64,000 bases of DNA, from positions 45,644-109,643 of the forward strand of contig NZ_CALPCZ010000006.1 in NCBI RefSeq assembly GCF_943193135.1, written 5' to 3'. This document shows positions 10,883-20,866 of the stretch, in pieces (position 1 is the first letter of the stretch; each line of letters begins with the position of its first letter). The notes beneath the pieces were generated by a model. That model had not been told where the DNA came from. It worked only from the letters and a program-made list of their open reading frames with translations, and searched no databases. Made by a program: the position numbers and the translations under genes. This stretch comes from Odoribacter lunatus. GTDB taxonomy: Bacteria; Bacteroidota; Bacteroidia; Bacteroidales; Marinifilaceae.

Positions 10883-11944
10883 ATGGGCAGATTATTAGAT
10901 AAAATCATATTCCTTATCAGTATTCCGTTTTGGATTGGCTTATTAGGAGCTTATACTGCCCGATATATCAATCCTAATTTATTCATTATTCCGTCTTTAC
11001 TCGGTTTAGCTTATCCTTATTTATTGGTTGCCAATATTTTATTATTACTTTATTGGATTGCCCGATTGAAAAAAATGGTGATAGTCAGCTTAATCGTCCT
11101 CTGTTCAGGAATTCCCTTTTTTACCAGTTATTACGGTACAAATTCTTCCGATACAGAGGAGCATTCTTACGATATTTCGGTTTTATCCTATAATGTCCGT
11201 TTTTTCGATAAATACAAGTGGAGTCAAGATAAACGTACTTATAATAAACTGATTGATTACCTAAACCAATTTAAAGGTGATCTCATCTGCTTACAAGAAT
11301 TCCCTATAACGAATCAAGATGCAAATACCCAACATATCATAAAACAACTATCCACGTATCCATTCCACTGCCATTATAGGGATATGGCTATTTTCTCCCG
11401 ACTTCCCATACTCCACTCTGGGCAAATTCCAGCCGACAATACGAAGAACTGCGTTCCCGCCTTGTTTTGCAACATCCAGAAAGGAAAAGACACCCTCCGA
11501 ATTTACAACGTACATCTGGAATCTTACAAACTCGGACAAGAGGAAAGAAAATTTGTAAAAAATATCACGTCCAGCAATACGGAAAAACTCTCAGATGGTA
11601 TTAAAAATATTCTTTCCCATATTATCAAAGCCAATAAATTCAGAGCCAAACAAGCCATTTTAATACAAAAACATATCCAACAATCACCCTATAAAATAAT
11701 CCTTTGCGGAGATTTCAACGACACTCCACTTTCCTATATTTACAAGACTATTAATACAGGATTAACCGATAGCTTCTTACAAAAGGGAAAAGGCTTAGGC
11801 AATACTTACATTGGCGAATTTCCCTCTTTTCGCATAGACTACATTCTTCATTCCTCCGATTTTATTACGCTTAGTTATACCCGTCAAAGTGTAAATCTAT
11901 CAGACCATTACCCAATCAGTTGCAAACTAAAAATCAGACCATAG
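10883..11944 (+). CDS. Membrane-anchored endonuclease/exonuclease/phosphatase family protein
   Basis: A 353-aa protein with three N-terminal hydrophobic helices (about 5-90) followed by an EEP catalytic domain. The domain motifs are present in order: SYNVRFF, the catalytic glutamate in CLQEFP, HLES, GDFNDTP and SDHYPI. It may act on phosphodiester or phosphomonoester substrates at the outer face of the membrane; the substrate cannot be told. Last gene of the rhomboid-rhomboid-EEP cluster. Confidence 0.85.
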   Translation: MGRLLDKIIFLISIPFWIGLLGAYTARYINPNLFIIPSLLGLAYPYLLVANILLLLYWIARLKKMVIVSLIVLCSGIPFFTSYYGTNSSDTEEHSYDISVLSYNVRFFDKYKWSQDKRTYNKLIDYLNQFKGDLICLQEFPITNQDANTQHIIKQLSTYPFHCHYRDMAIFSRLPILHSGQIPADNTKNCVPALFCNIQKGKDTLRIYNVHLESYKLGQEERKFVKNITSSNTEKLSDGIKNILSHIIKANKFRAKQAILIQKHIQQSPYKIILCGDFNDTPLSYIYKTINTGLTDSFLQKGKGLGNTYIGEFPSFRIDYILHSSDFITLSYTRQSVNLSDHYPISCKLKIRP

Positions 11945-11994
11945 ATTTGTCTTCTTACAAAATAAATCTTATTTTTGTCGTATAAATTCAGTAA

Positions 11995-12071
<77 letters not shown>

Positions 12072-12100
12072 ACGGACAATCAAAAAATTGTCCGTTTTCT
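12072..12100 (+). terminator. Rho-independent terminator after tRNA-Ala
   Basis: Perfect 9-bp stem ACGGACAAT/ATTGTCCGT with a CAAAAA loop followed by TTTTCTTTATTTTT directly behind the tRNA CCA end. Confidence 0.85.
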
Positions 12101-12142
12101 TTATTTTTGCTAATTTAGCATGTTCATCGAAACAAAATAATT

Positions 12143-13204
12143 ATGGAGGGCGAACAACAAACCCTAACGAAAAAAATCAGTCCTTATAAAATTATTTATC
12201 CGATTTTTATCGGGCTAATCGTTGTGTCGTACATGCTCTATAAAGAATTTAATATAGAAGCTTTCGACGCTATCACCTTTACCTGGATTTCTGTTTTTTG
12301 GCTTTTTATTGCCCTTCTTTGCATGGCTATACGAGACATTGGCTATGCTATTAGAGTTCGAATCCTTTCCGGTCAGCGCTTAACCTGGAAACAAGCTTTC
12401 CGTATCATTTTCCTCTGGGAGTTTACCTCTGCCGTTACCCCTTCTGCCATTGGCGGTACAAGTATTGCCATTCTATTTGTAAACAAAGAAGGCGTAAAAG
12501 TTGGGCGAAGTTCTGCCATTGTTATGGCAACCTCTTTTTTGGATGAGCTCTATTTTATCATTATGTTTCCCATCATACTTCTCTGTGTCAATCATAATGC
12601 ATTATGGAACATGCCGGGAAATAATGAGGCTGTTGTCAAAAGTCTGTATTGGTTTGCCATCGGAGGATATACAATTAAATTACTCTATCTTCTAGTCCTT
12701 AGTTACGGACTTTTCAGAAATCCACGCAGTTTAAAATATCTCATCCTAAAATGTTTTAAATTACGTATTTTACGTAAATGGCGACACAGTGCAAATGAAG
12801 CAGGATATGATATTATCCGTAATTCTAAGGAATTAAAACAGATGCCGTTCTCCTTTTGGCTTAAAACCTTCGGCGCCACTTTTTTTTCATGGACCGCCCG
12901 CTATTGGGTTGTAAATGCTATTCTTATGGCATTTTGGGCAGGGAAATACAATCTAATGGAACATTTTCTGATTTTTGCCCGCCAATTAATTATGTGGATT
13001 ATGATGTTAATTAGTCCAACTCCTGGCGGAAGCGGTTTTGCAGAATACGTATTTTCCAAATACCTCGGAGAATTTTTACCGGGAGCAAGTGTTGCGGTCG
13101 CCATGGCTTTATTATGGAGACTTATTAGTTATTATCCCTATCTATTCATCGGCGCATTTTTAGTACCCAAATGGATAAATAAACACTTCGGACAGAAAAA
13201 ATAA
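12143..13204 (+). CDS. Lysylphosphatidylglycerol synthase/flippase-like membrane protein (UPF0104 family)
   Basis: A 353-aa protein with about eight membrane helices. The FLWEFTSAVTPSAIGGTSIAI stretch and the late SPTPGGSGFAEYVF stretch are the signatures of the MprF-like flippase domain family (YbhN/UPF0104). It lacks the soluble LPG synthase domain of MprF, so it is more likely a lipid or isoprenoid-conjugate transporter than an aminoacyl-lipid synthase. It precedes a small membrane protein and mutL with 11-16 bp gaps. Confidence 0.82.
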   Translation: MEGEQQTLTKKISPYKIIYPIFIGLIVVSYMLYKEFNIEAFDAITFTWISVFWLFIALLCMAIRDIGYAIRVRILSGQRLTWKQAFRIIFLWEFTSAVTPSAIGGTSIAILFVNKEGVKVGRSSAIVMATSFLDELYFIIMFPIILLCVNHNALWNMPGNNEAVVKSLYWFAIGGYTIKLLYLLVLSYGLFRNPRSLKYLILKCFKLRILRKWRHSANEAGYDIIRNSKELKQMPFSFWLKTFGATFFSWTARYWVVNAILMAFWAGKYNLMEHFLIFARQLIMWIMMLISPTPGGSGFAEYVFSKYLGEFLPGASVAVAMALLWRLISYYPYLFIGAFLVPKWINKHFGQKK

Positions 13205-13215
13205 AAGTAAGCTAT

Positions 13216-13536
13216 ATGGGACGAATGTTTGAAAGAAAAGATACCCGAAAATTTGATTTAAAACCCCGCTACTGGGATCCAGAGAAAGAAGAGCGAGACG
13301 AAAGAGAGAAACGGGTAAAAGCTGAATTAGGCATACAAGAAGATGGAAAAGATGTTTATATACCCCATTTAGACGGGAAATTCAGAAGTCTGTACCAAGA
13401 AAGAAAAGCTAATCGAAAAGGATACAATGGCCAATATGCCGTACGCATGTTTTTAATTCTTATCGGAGTCTTTTTAATCGCTCTTTATTTAATTATGCGC
13501 CATTCCGAAAGTCTGTTCCATTTTTTCGGAATGTAA
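13216..13536 (+). CDS. Small protein with one C-terminal membrane helix
   Basis: A 106-aa protein: a strongly charged N-terminal part (residues 1-75, rich in Lys, Arg, Glu) and one hydrophobic segment (about 79-97, MFLILIGVFLIALYLIM), so it is probably tail-anchored with the charged part in the cytoplasm. I do not recognise a characterised family. Its position 11 bp after the flippase-like gene and 16 bp before mutL supports it being real. Confidence 0.75.
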   Translation: MGRMFERKDTRKFDLKPRYWDPEKEERDEREKRVKAELGIQEDGKDVYIPHLDGKFRSLYQERKANRKGYNGQYAVRMFLILIGVFLIALYLIMRHSESLFHFFGM

Positions 13537-13552
13537 TATTTAAGTTATAAAA

Positions 13553-15382
13553 ATGGCTGACATTATTCAATTATTACCCGATTCGGTGGCCAATCAAATT
13601 GCAGCTGGTGAAGTTGTTCAACGACCTGCATCTGTTGTAAAAGAATTAATGGAGAATGCCGTCGACGCCGGAGCGACTCATATTCAAGTTATACTAAAAA
13701 ACGTAGGAAAAGCAAGTATACAAGTTATTGACAATGGAAAAGGAATGTCCACCATAGATGCCCGTATGGCTTTTGAAAGACATGCCACATCCAAAATTTC
13801 TTCTGCTCAAGATTTATTTAACATTCACACTCTCGGCTTCCGTGGTGAAGCTCTTCCTTCCATTGCTTCCGTTGCGGAAGTGGAATTAAAAACCCGACGA
13901 GAAGAAGATGAGTTGGGAAATTTCTTATTCATTGCTGCTTCTGAAGTAAAACAACAGGAATCCGTAAATACCCCTAAAGGTACCAACATATGTGTCAAAA
14001 ACCTTTTTTTTAACATACCAGCCCGAAGGAAATTTTTAAAATCCGATTCCACAGAACTTCGCAATATTATCAATGAATTCCTTCGAGTTGCCCTCACTCA
14101 CACCGATATTGCCTTTAATCTTTGCAATAATGGAAATGATATTTATAATCTCCCCAGTTCCGGTATCAGACAACGAGTAGTTAACGTTTTTGGTAAAAAT
14201 CTAAATAGTAAACTTATTCCTATTGAATGCACTACCGAATTAGTCTCTATAAAAGGATTTGTGTGTCACCCTCAACATGCCAAAAAAACATATGGTGAAC
14301 AATACTTCTTTGTCAATAACCGGTTTATGAAGCACAATTTCTTTCATAAAGCCGTTATGGAAGCTTATTCCGGACTATTAGACAATGATTGTATTCCATC
14401 CTATTTTATCTATTTTTCTATAAATCCAGCTTTAATTGATGTCAATATACACCCAACCAAAACAGAAATCAAATTCCAAAATGAAACGGATTTCTTCCAG
14501 ATTCTCATGGCTGGAATTAAAGAAGCACTAGGAAAATTCAATGTCACACCACCTTTAGATTTTGATACGGAAGGAAGTATTGAATACGAACCTTCTCAAA
14601 CCTCTTCTATTCCTTATCTTCCAAAAATCAATTATAACCCGAATTACAATCCGTTTAATTATCGTTCGGCAGGTATCAGTAAGGCTGATTCCGATTTTGA
14701 AAAGAAAACAGAAAAAGTGCCGGCCAATTGGGAAGTTTTATTTAATGATTTAAAAGAAAAAAAACAACCGGAACAAACAGGATTTCCCGAAATTGAAGAA
14801 TCTGTAAAAAATCAAGAACCTCACGCCCATTTTCTTCAAATGAAAGGGCGATATATTGTAACTCCCGTACATTCCGGTTTAATGTTTATTGACCAAAAAA
14901 GAGCACACGAGAGAATACTTTTTGAACAATATACACATACACTTTCTACACAAAAAATAATCGGTCAAAAAAGTCTATTCCCCGAAACACTGGAACTCTC
15001 CGCTTCCGATTTCATGTTAATAAAACAAATCCAACCAGATTTAGAGTTTTTAGGATTCGAACTCCAAGAATCAGGAAAGAACTGTTTTACTATCCAAACA
15101 ACTCCTCCTGATTTATCTCAATCCCACGCTCAACAGATATTTATCCAACTCATTGAACACTATAAAAATACAGAAGGAGATATTAAAAGAAAAATGACAG
15201 AAAAAGTTGCTCTAGCCCTTGCTAAAGCAGCTGCGGTTAATTATAATACCCCTCTTGATGAACAAGAAATGAACGACTTAATAGATAATCTTTTTGCTTG
15301 TCAGCATCATAACTATACCGCAGACGGCAAAACGATTATCCATATATTAAACTTTGAAGAAGCAAACAATTGGTTTAAATAA
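13553..15382 (+). CDS. mutL: DNA mismatch repair protein MutL
   Basis: Couples MutS mismatch recognition to strand removal. The 609-aa protein has the GHKL ATPase: ELMENAVDAGAT (motif I), DNGKGM (motif II), and GFRGEALPSIA (motif III) within the first 105 residues. The C-terminal dimerisation domain starts near residue 425. The endonuclease metal motif DQHA-x2-E-x4-E reads DQKRAHERILFE, with the histidine replaced by lysine, and the later CPHGRP motif reads CQHHNY, so nicking activity is doubtful. In a plus-strand run with the flippase-like gene and gldA. Confidence 0.94.
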   Translation: MADIIQLLPDSVANQIAAGEVVQRPASVVKELMENAVDAGATHIQVILKNVGKASIQVIDNGKGMSTIDARMAFERHATSKISSAQDLFNIHTLGFRGEALPSIASVAEVELKTRREEDELGNFLFIAASEVKQQESVNTPKGTNICVKNLFFNIPARRKFLKSDSTELRNIINEFLRVALTHTDIAFNLCNNGNDIYNLPSSGIRQRVVNVFGKNLNSKLIPIECTTELVSIKGFVCHPQHAKKTYGEQYFFVNNRFMKHNFFHKAVMEAYSGLLDNDCIPSYFIYFSINPALIDVNIHPTKTEIKFQNETDFFQILMAGIKEALGKFNVTPPLDFDTEGSIEYEPSQTSSIPYLPKINYNPNYNPFNYRSAGISKADSDFEKKTEKVPANWEVLFNDLKEKKQPEQTGFPEIEESVKNQEPHAHFLQMKGRYIVTPVHSGLMFIDQKRAHERILFEQYTHTLSTQKIIGQKSLFPETLELSASDFMLIKQIQPDLEFLGFELQESGKNCFTIQTTPPDLSQSHAQQIFIQLIEHYKNTEGDIKRKMTEKVALALAKAAAVNYNTPLDEQEMNDLIDNLFACQHHNYTADGKTIIHILNFEEANNWFK

Positions 15383-15398
15383 ATTAAATCCACCAATT

Positions 15399-16304
15399 AT
15401 GTCTATTATAGTCGAAAATATCAGTAAATTTTACGGAAAACAAAAAGCGCTGAATAATATTAGTTTCTCATTGAAAAAAGGAGAAATATGCGGATTTTTG
15501 GGTCCCAATGGAGCAGGCAAATCGACTATGATGAAAATCATTACAGGTTATCTTACTGATTTTACAGGGACAGCTATCATTGAAAATTTCGATATAAAAA
15601 AAGCTCCTTTAGAAGCTAAAAAAAGAATTGGTTATCTACCCGAACACAATCCATTATATCCAGATATGTACATTCAAGAATATTTAATGTATGTTGCTCG
15701 TCTATACCATACCCTATATCCAGAAAATCGTACGAAAGAAATAATGGAACTAACAGGATTGTTACCAGAAACAGGTAAAAAAATAGGACAACTTTCTAAA
15801 GGTTATAAACAAAGGGTCGGATTAGCCCAAGCCTTAATACATAATCCCGATATATTAATATTAGATGAGCCAATGACAGGCTTAGACCCCAATCAATTGG
15901 AAGAGGTACGCCATTTAATCACCTACATTAGCAAAGAAAAAACAGTCATGTTATCGACACATGTCATGCAGGAAGTAAAAGCTATTTGTGACCGTATTAT
16001 AATTATAAACAAAGGAAACTTAGTTGCAGACTACTACAAAAATCAATTAAATTTAAATAAACAAGAAAGTTTGTGTATCGAAATACGTTTTGCTCCGAAT
16101 TGTAATACTCAATGGTTGGCCGATTTAGAAAACATGATTATACAACAAACCGAAATGAACACTTTCCGTATAGAAACAAGTTCAAATTACGATCCCCGCA
16201 TTCTTCTATTTAATTTGGCAGCAGAACACCATTGCCCCATTATCGAATTAAAAATCAAAGAAAAAAATTTAGAAGAATTATTTCATTCCCTTACTTCTTC
16301 TTAA
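15399..16304 (+). CDS. gldA: ABC transporter ATPase, GldA type
   Basis: A 301-aa ABC ATPase: Walker A GPNGAGKST, signature LSKGYKQR, Walker B ILILDEPMTGLDP, and H-loop in STHVMQEV. The overall sequence (MSIIVENISKFYGKQKAL, GYLPEHNPLYPDMY) fits GldA, which works with GldF and GldG in gliding Bacteroidetes. The permease partners are not next to it. The frame is open from 15354, inside mutL, but homology starts at 15399, 16 bp after mutL. Its stop overlaps the stop of the convergent lipoprotein gene by 3-4 bp. Confidence 0.8.
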   Translation: MSIIVENISKFYGKQKALNNISFSLKKGEICGFLGPNGAGKSTMMKIITGYLTDFTGTAIIENFDIKKAPLEAKKRIGYLPEHNPLYPDMYIQEYLMYVARLYHTLYPENRTKEIMELTGLLPETGKKIGQLSKGYKQRVGLAQALIHNPDILILDEPMTGLDPNQLEEVRHLITYISKEKTVMLSTHVMQEVKAICDRIIIINKGNLVADYYKNQLNLNKQESLCIEIRFAPNCNTQWLADLENMIIQQTEMNTFRIETSSNYDPRILLFNLAAEHHCPIIELKIKEKNLEELFHSLTSS

Positions 16305-16882
16305 TCTTTCACACTCTCATTTGCCTTATTAGTATGCCTTTCCGAATAACTAGAAACCTCTTTTAATAACAATTCTTCCAATCTCTCTTGAATCTTTGCC
16401 TTAAATAACGAATCATTCTGCTCCCCAAAATCCATGCAAGTCTTTAATTGTAAACGTTTTTGTCCTACAAATCTCCCAAAAGCAATTTCTTCAAGTCTAA
16501 AAACAGAATCCGGAAAAGGAGAAAAAAGTTCACTATTCCATATTTCATTTTTTAATGCACCTTCCCCATTAAACTCCGCTCCAAAATCATTAGAATCCAA
16601 ATTTATAAACACCTCAAAACTCTGATTAGGTTCAAAAAATAAAGGCAATTCATACCGACCATGCCTCAACACACCTTCTGAAACCTCCGTTAGAAAAAAC
16701 AAATCTATTTCAGCTTCCCCAATAGAATCCAAAACTAAAGAAAACGATCGTTCTCCCACCCGTAAAACTGTGGAAACCTGTTCTTCTCCTCCCACAATAC
16801 GAACATATACTTTGGTGTTCTCTTCTTGACGACAAGTGCATAAAAACAAAGCACACAAAATACAAAAGACAATTCTATACAT
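16301..16882 (-). CDS. Lipoprotein resembling a DUF4369-like N-terminal domain
   Basis: A 193-aa predicted lipoprotein: hydrophobic signal MYRIVFCILCALFLCTC with the lipidated cysteine at about residue 17 (LCTC-R). The rest is a beta-rich domain (about 25-125) with LPLFFEPNQSFEV, reminiscent of the DUF4369-like domain that precedes thioredoxin domains in Bacteroidetes TlpA-like proteins. No CxxC thioredoxin motif follows; a helical charged tail ends the protein. Assignment to that family is from memory of the pattern and is weak. Cell-envelope location is likely. Confidence 0.6.
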   Translation of the reverse strand: MYRIVFCILCALFLCTCRQEENTKVYVRIVGGEEQVSTVLRVGERSFSLVLDSIGEAEIDLFFLTEVSEGVLRHGRYELPLFFEPNQSFEVFINLDSNDFGAEFNGEGALKNEIWNSELFSPFPDSVFRLEEIAFGRFVGQKRLQLKTCMDFGEQNDSLFKAKIQERLEELLLKEVSSYSERHTNKANESVKD

Positions 16883-16907
16883 AGAATAATAGCTTTCGAA
16901 ATAAAGA

Positions 16908-17342
16908 CTAAATACTCACTGGTATTTTTTCCACCCTTCTTTGGTGCCTTCCTCCTTCAAATTCTGTTGTTAAAAAACGTGATACAATTTCCTCCGCTTC
17001 TTCATAAGCAATAAAACGGGCAGGTATCGCACAAACATTCGCATCATTATGCAAACGAGCTAACCAAGCAATCTCTACATTCCAACATAAAGCACAACGT
17101 ATCCCCTGATGTTTATTAGCTGTCATCGAAACTCCATTTCCACTACCGCAAAGTACTATTCCTTTTTCAAATTCCCCTTTTTCTACCTCACCTGCCAAAG
17201 GATGCACCGTATCCGGATAATCCATACTTTCTGATGTATAAGTTCCGAAATCTTTCACTTCATTTCCAGAGTTTTCCAAATAACCTACCAGTTTTTCTTT
17301 ATATTCAAATCCGGCATGGTCACAAGCTATTGCAATCTTCAT
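16908..17342 (-). CDS. rpiB: Ribose-5-phosphate isomerase B
   Basis: Interconverts ribose 5-phosphate and ribulose 5-phosphate. The 144-aa RpiB/LacA-family protein begins MKIAIACDHAGFEYK with the substrate-binding DHAG. It has the catalytic cysteine and loop LCGSGNGVSMTANK (near 65-78), and ends in a family-typical GGRHQRRVEKI. The frame is open 13 codons further upstream, but the family start MKIAIACD at 17342 is clear. Confidence 0.95.
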   Translation of the reverse strand: MKIAIACDHAGFEYKEKLVGYLENSGNEVKDFGTYTSESMDYPDTVHPLAGEVEKGEFEKGIVLCGSGNGVSMTANKHQGIRCALCWNVEIAWLARLHNDANVCAIPARFIAYEEAEEIVSRFLTTEFEGGRHQRRVEKIPVSI

Positions 17343-17358
17343 AGTAATATATGTTATG

Positions 17359-17396
17359 ATAAAACCGGAAGCTGTCAACAAGCAACACGCTTCCGA
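17359..17396 (-). terminator. Terminator after rprY
   Basis: On the minus strand CGGAAGC and GCTTCCG form a stem with a 16-nt loop, followed by GGTTTTATC. It lies between the response regulator stop and rpiB. Confidence 0.6.
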
Positions 17397-17430
17397 TTTC
17401 TAATTAAAATATTGACAACCTTTTACTATA

Positions 17431-18120
17431 TCAAAGTATCAATTTATACCCTTTTCCATGTACATTAATAATTTCCACCGAAGGATCTTTCTTCAAATGT
17501 TTACGCAATTTGGTTATATAAACATCCATGCTTCGTGCATTAAAATAATTATCGTCTGCCCAAATATTTTTTAATGCATAATTCCTTTCCAACACTTTGT
17601 TTACGTTCAAGCATAATAATCTTAATAATTCCGATTCTTTTGTTGTTAATTTCTGCTCATCCTCTCCATCAAACAAAGTTTGTTTTTTAGAATTAAATGT
17701 CAACTTTCCAATTTTAAAAACTTCTTGTTCATCCTCTGGCTTTAATCCTGCAGAACGACGCAAAACGGCCTCTATCCTTAACAACAATTCCTCCATACTA
17801 AAAGGCTTACTCATATAATCATCTGCTCCCAATTTAAAACCTTCCAAAACATCTTCCTTCATATTTTTCGCCGTAAGGAAAATAATCGGAATTTCGCTAT
17901 TAATCTGCCGAACATCTTTCGCCAATGTAAAGCCATCTTTTTTAGGCATCATCACGTCGAAAATACATAAATCAAACGGCTGATTCAAAAAAGACTCATA
18001 AGCCACCTCCCCGTCTTCACAAAGAAAGGTATCAAATCCTTTCGCTCTCAAATACTCTTTCAAAAGCATGCCCAAATTTGTATCGTCTTCGGCTAATAAA
18101 ATTTTAATTTTCTCATTCAT
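17431..18120 (-). CDS. rprY: OmpR-type response regulator, RprY-like
   Basis: A 229-aa regulator: receiver domain (1-120) with acidic pocket EDD near residue 11, phospho-acceptor Asp55 in FDVMMPKKDG, and the conserved Thr/Lys in FLTAKN. The C-terminal OmpR winged helix (about 135-229) contains RSMDVYITKLRKHLK and HGKGYKL. It follows the sensor kinase gene with a 42-bp gap. The pair matches RprX/RprY of Bacteroides in order and length; the stimulus is not readable from sequence. Confidence 0.9.
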   Translation of the reverse strand: MNEKIKILLAEDDTNLGMLLKEYLRAKGFDTFLCEDGEVAYESFLNQPFDLCIFDVMMPKKDGFTLAKDVRQINSEIPIIFLTAKNMKEDVLEGFKLGADDYMSKPFSMEELLLRIEAVLRRSAGLKPEDEQEVFKIGKLTFNSKKQTLFDGEDEQKLTTKESELLRLLCLNVNKVLERNYALKNIWADDNYFNARSMDVYITKLRKHLKKDPSVEIINVHGKGYKLIL

Positions 18121-18162
18121 AGCTATATAGTTTTAAATAATTTCTTTGAAAAAGATACGATT

Positions 18163-19674
18163 TTAAAAAAATAAAGTTCTCTTCACTTTTTGTTTTTTTG
18201 AAATCAATGGTAAAATAATATCAAAACGGCTTCCTTTATCCAATGCACTATCTACTTCTATACGCCCGCCATGAGCCTCGACAATCTTCTTTACATACGA
18301 TAATCCCAAACCAAAACCTTTAACATCATGCAAATTACCTGTTGAAATACGATAAAATCGTTCAAAAATCAATTTCTGTTCTTTCGTTGCAATTCCTATG
18401 CCATTATCAATTACACTAACAATCATTTCATCCCCTTTATTTCGGGTATATACACTGATTTCCGGTATTTTTACACAATACTTAATCGCGTTATCCAATA
18501 AATTAGAAAATACATTTGTAATATGTACCTCATCCGCAAAGATTTCATCTCGCTCCGCATCCAAATGCCCCAACAATTTTCCCCCTTTATCCTGAATTCG
18601 CAAACTGAATTTCATTAATAAACCTTCGATAATCTCATTTAAATTAACATTCTTCAATTTCAACTTCATTCTGGTTTCTGTAAACAAAGCCGTCTGTAAT
18701 ACTTTTTCTACTTGAAATGTCAATCGTTTACTCTCATCGCGAATAATACCAGCAATATGCTCTATCGTATCAGGTGTCTGTTGTACAGCACCATCTTTCA
18801 GCATTTGCGCTGCTAAAGAAATCGTTGCAATAGGAGTTTTAAATTCATGAGTCATATTATTGATAAAATCATTCTTTATCGCTGATAATTTTTTCTGACG
18901 AATAATCACCACCAAACAGAAAACAAAACAAAGTACCAGCAACAACGTAATAATCAAACTAGGCAATAATAACAATATCGACGAAAAAGTATCATACATC
19001 CTATCTGCAAAAATTAAATAGAGAGTTGCCTGCCCTTGAGTACCACCAAAATACATTTTTCGGGTAAAAGTATAATCCGAATGTCTATTAAAAAAACATT
19101 GGGACATTACTATAAAATGGTCTTTCTCTTTAATGGCAAACTCAAAATCTATTTTTATTCCATTATTCCGCAAATGTTCTGAAAGTATATTCTTCAAATT
19201 CATCCCTTTAATACGTTCCTCCACCGTCCGTTCAGAATCTTGAAATTTCTTTGCCACCACCAAATCAAAATCAGTACCCAATTGCTCTTTTATCGCTTGC
19301 CGAAACTTTAATAAAGAAGTTTGGAAGCCTGTATTACTTTGTTTTCCCAAATAATCTCCCCCATCTATACTTCCCTCTTCATAATCAATTAAACTTAAAA
19401 CTCGCCCTACAATAATTTCATTTCCCGTCCCTATTTGTTTATAACTCTCTTCTGCATTTATTTCATTTTCTTGAAACTCCTCCTCCTTCTCACTCATCTT
19501 ATCTTTTTCCTCTATATAAGCAATGGCCTCTGTCAAAGAACGATTCACAGTATAATCAAACTGAGCTTTCCTTAGTCTAAATGCCGTCTGAAAATAATGT
19601 GCCTGCATAAATATCAATCCCAACAAAGACAAACCCAACACAATACCCAATACGATAATCTGCTTTTTTCTCAT
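18163..19674 (-). CDS. rprX: Sensor histidine kinase, RprX-like
   Basis: A 503-aa membrane kinase: N-terminal helix (about 3-25), periplasmic sensor of about 200 residues, second helix near 225-250, then HisKA with the phospho-acceptor histidine in MTHEFKTP (about residue 271) and an HATPase domain with DNAIKY, DNGIGI and GFGLGLSYV. The frame opens three codons earlier at 19683, but MRKKQII is a more typical membrane-protein start. It directly precedes its regulator and ruvB lies upstream. Confidence 0.9.
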   Translation of the reverse strand: MRKKQIIVLGIVLGLSLLGLIFMQAHYFQTAFRLRKAQFDYTVNRSLTEAIAYIEEKDKMSEKEEEFQENEINAEESYKQIGTGNEIIVGRVLSLIDYEEGSIDGGDYLGKQSNTGFQTSLLKFRQAIKEQLGTDFDLVVAKKFQDSERTVEERIKGMNLKNILSEHLRNNGIKIDFEFAIKEKDHFIVMSQCFFNRHSDYTFTRKMYFGGTQGQATLYLIFADRMYDTFSSILLLLPSLIITLLLVLCFVFCLVVIIRQKKLSAIKNDFINNMTHEFKTPIATISLAAQMLKDGAVQQTPDTIEHIAGIIRDESKRLTFQVEKVLQTALFTETRMKLKLKNVNLNEIIEGLLMKFSLRIQDKGGKLLGHLDAERDEIFADEVHITNVFSNLLDNAIKYCVKIPEISVYTRNKGDEMIVSVIDNGIGIATKEQKLIFERFYRISTGNLHDVKGFGLGLSYVKKIVEAHGGRIEVDSALDKGSRFDIILPLISKKQKVKRTLFF

Positions 19675-19733
19675 ACCCCACAAATATTATCCGTTTTAAT
19701 TCATAAACCACACAGTCTCACACCACCGATACC

Positions 19734-20762
19734 TCAGAATAAAGTCGGCTGTTCCCAGTCCGTCCGCCGGACATCTTTTCCCAGATGTTTGAATGCCAAT
19801 TCCGTCACTTCCCGTCCCCGGGGCGTGCGTTTTATAAATCCTTCCTTGATTAAGAAAGGTTCATAAACTTCTTCCAGGGTACCGGCATCCTCTCCCACTG
19901 CTGTCGCAATGGTCGTCAATCCGACAGGTCCCCCTTTGAATTTCTCAATAATGGTCAGAAGAATCTTGTTGTCCATCTCATCCAGACCGTATTTATCGAT
20001 ATTCAAAGCCTCCAACGCGTAACGGGTAATATCCCTGTCGATCTGCCCCGACCCCTTCACCATCGCGAAATCACGCACTCTTCTCAATAATGCATTGGCA
20101 ATACGCGGAGTGCCACGGCTCCGAGAGGCAATCTCCAACGCAGCCTGACTGGTTATCCCGATATTCAAAATAGCGGCCGAACGGTTGATGATTCCCGACA
20201 GCACATCCGTGTCATAATACTCTAGGTGGCAATTAATCCCGAAACGCGCACGCAAAGGAGCCGTCAGCAACCCACTCCGGGTCGTGGCACCGATCAAGGT
20301 AAAAGGATTAATCTGTATCTGGACGGAACGAGCCGCCGGTCCCTTGTCCAGCATTATATCTATCCGGTAATCCTCCATTGCAGAGTACAAATACTCCTCC
20401 ACAATCGGACTCAGCCGGTGAATTTCATCTATAAAAAGGACATCGTTCTCCTCCAAGTTCGTCAACAGTCCCGCCAAATCCCCCGGCTTATCCAATACCG
20501 GCCCCGAGGTGATCTTTATACCGACCCCCAGCTCATTCGCGATAATAGCCGACAAGGTCGTCTTCCCCAATCCTGGAGGTCCGTGCAGAATCACATGATC
20601 CAGCGACTCCCCCCGCATCTTGGCAGCACTCACGAATATCCGCAAATTCTCCACAATCTTTTTCTGACCCTGAAAATCTTCGAAACTCAAAGGACGCAAC
20701 GCACGCTCGAACTCCTTATCCGTCTCTTTCAGGCTGTTGTCTCTTATATCAAAATCACCCAT
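19734..20762 (-). CDS. ruvB: Holliday junction branch-migration helicase RuvB
   Basis: The AAA+ motor of RuvAB that drives branch migration at Holliday junctions. The 342-aa protein opens with [19 protein letters not shown], and has Walker [11 protein letters not shown], Walker [10 protein letters not shown], sensor [18 protein letters not shown], and the C-terminal winged helix [12 protein letters not shown]. Length is normal. No ruvA or ruvC is adjacent in this window. Confidence 0.97.
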   Translation of the reverse strand: MGDFDIRDNSLKETDKEFERALRPLSFEDFQGQKKIVENLRIFVSAAKMRGESLDHVILHGPPGLGKTTLSAIIANELGVGIKITSGPVLDKPGDLAGLLTNLEENDVLFIDEIHRLSPIVEEYLYSAMEDYRIDIMLDKGPAARSVQIQINPFTLIGATTRSGLLTAPLRARFGINCHLEYYDTDVLSGIINRSAAILNIGITSQAALEIASRSRGTPRIANALLRRVRDFAMVKGSGQIDRDITRYALEALNIDKYGLDEMDNKILLTIIEKFKGGPVGLTTIATAVGEDAGTLEEVYEPFLIKEGFIKRTPRGREVTELAFKHLGKDVRRTDWEQPTLF

Positions 20763-20866
20763 ATTTTATACATCTGCGTTCAAAAATATAAAAACAATGC
20801 CTCTCCTCAAAGTGTTAAAATCGAAAAGTAGCGGAATAATAAACAAATTAAGAGAAGATTAACATT

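Noticed and set aside
20226..20831. Open frames opposite ruvB, DUF4435 and ATPase genes (20.2-22.7 kb)
   Set aside because: Shadows of real genes on the other strand; no family signatures.
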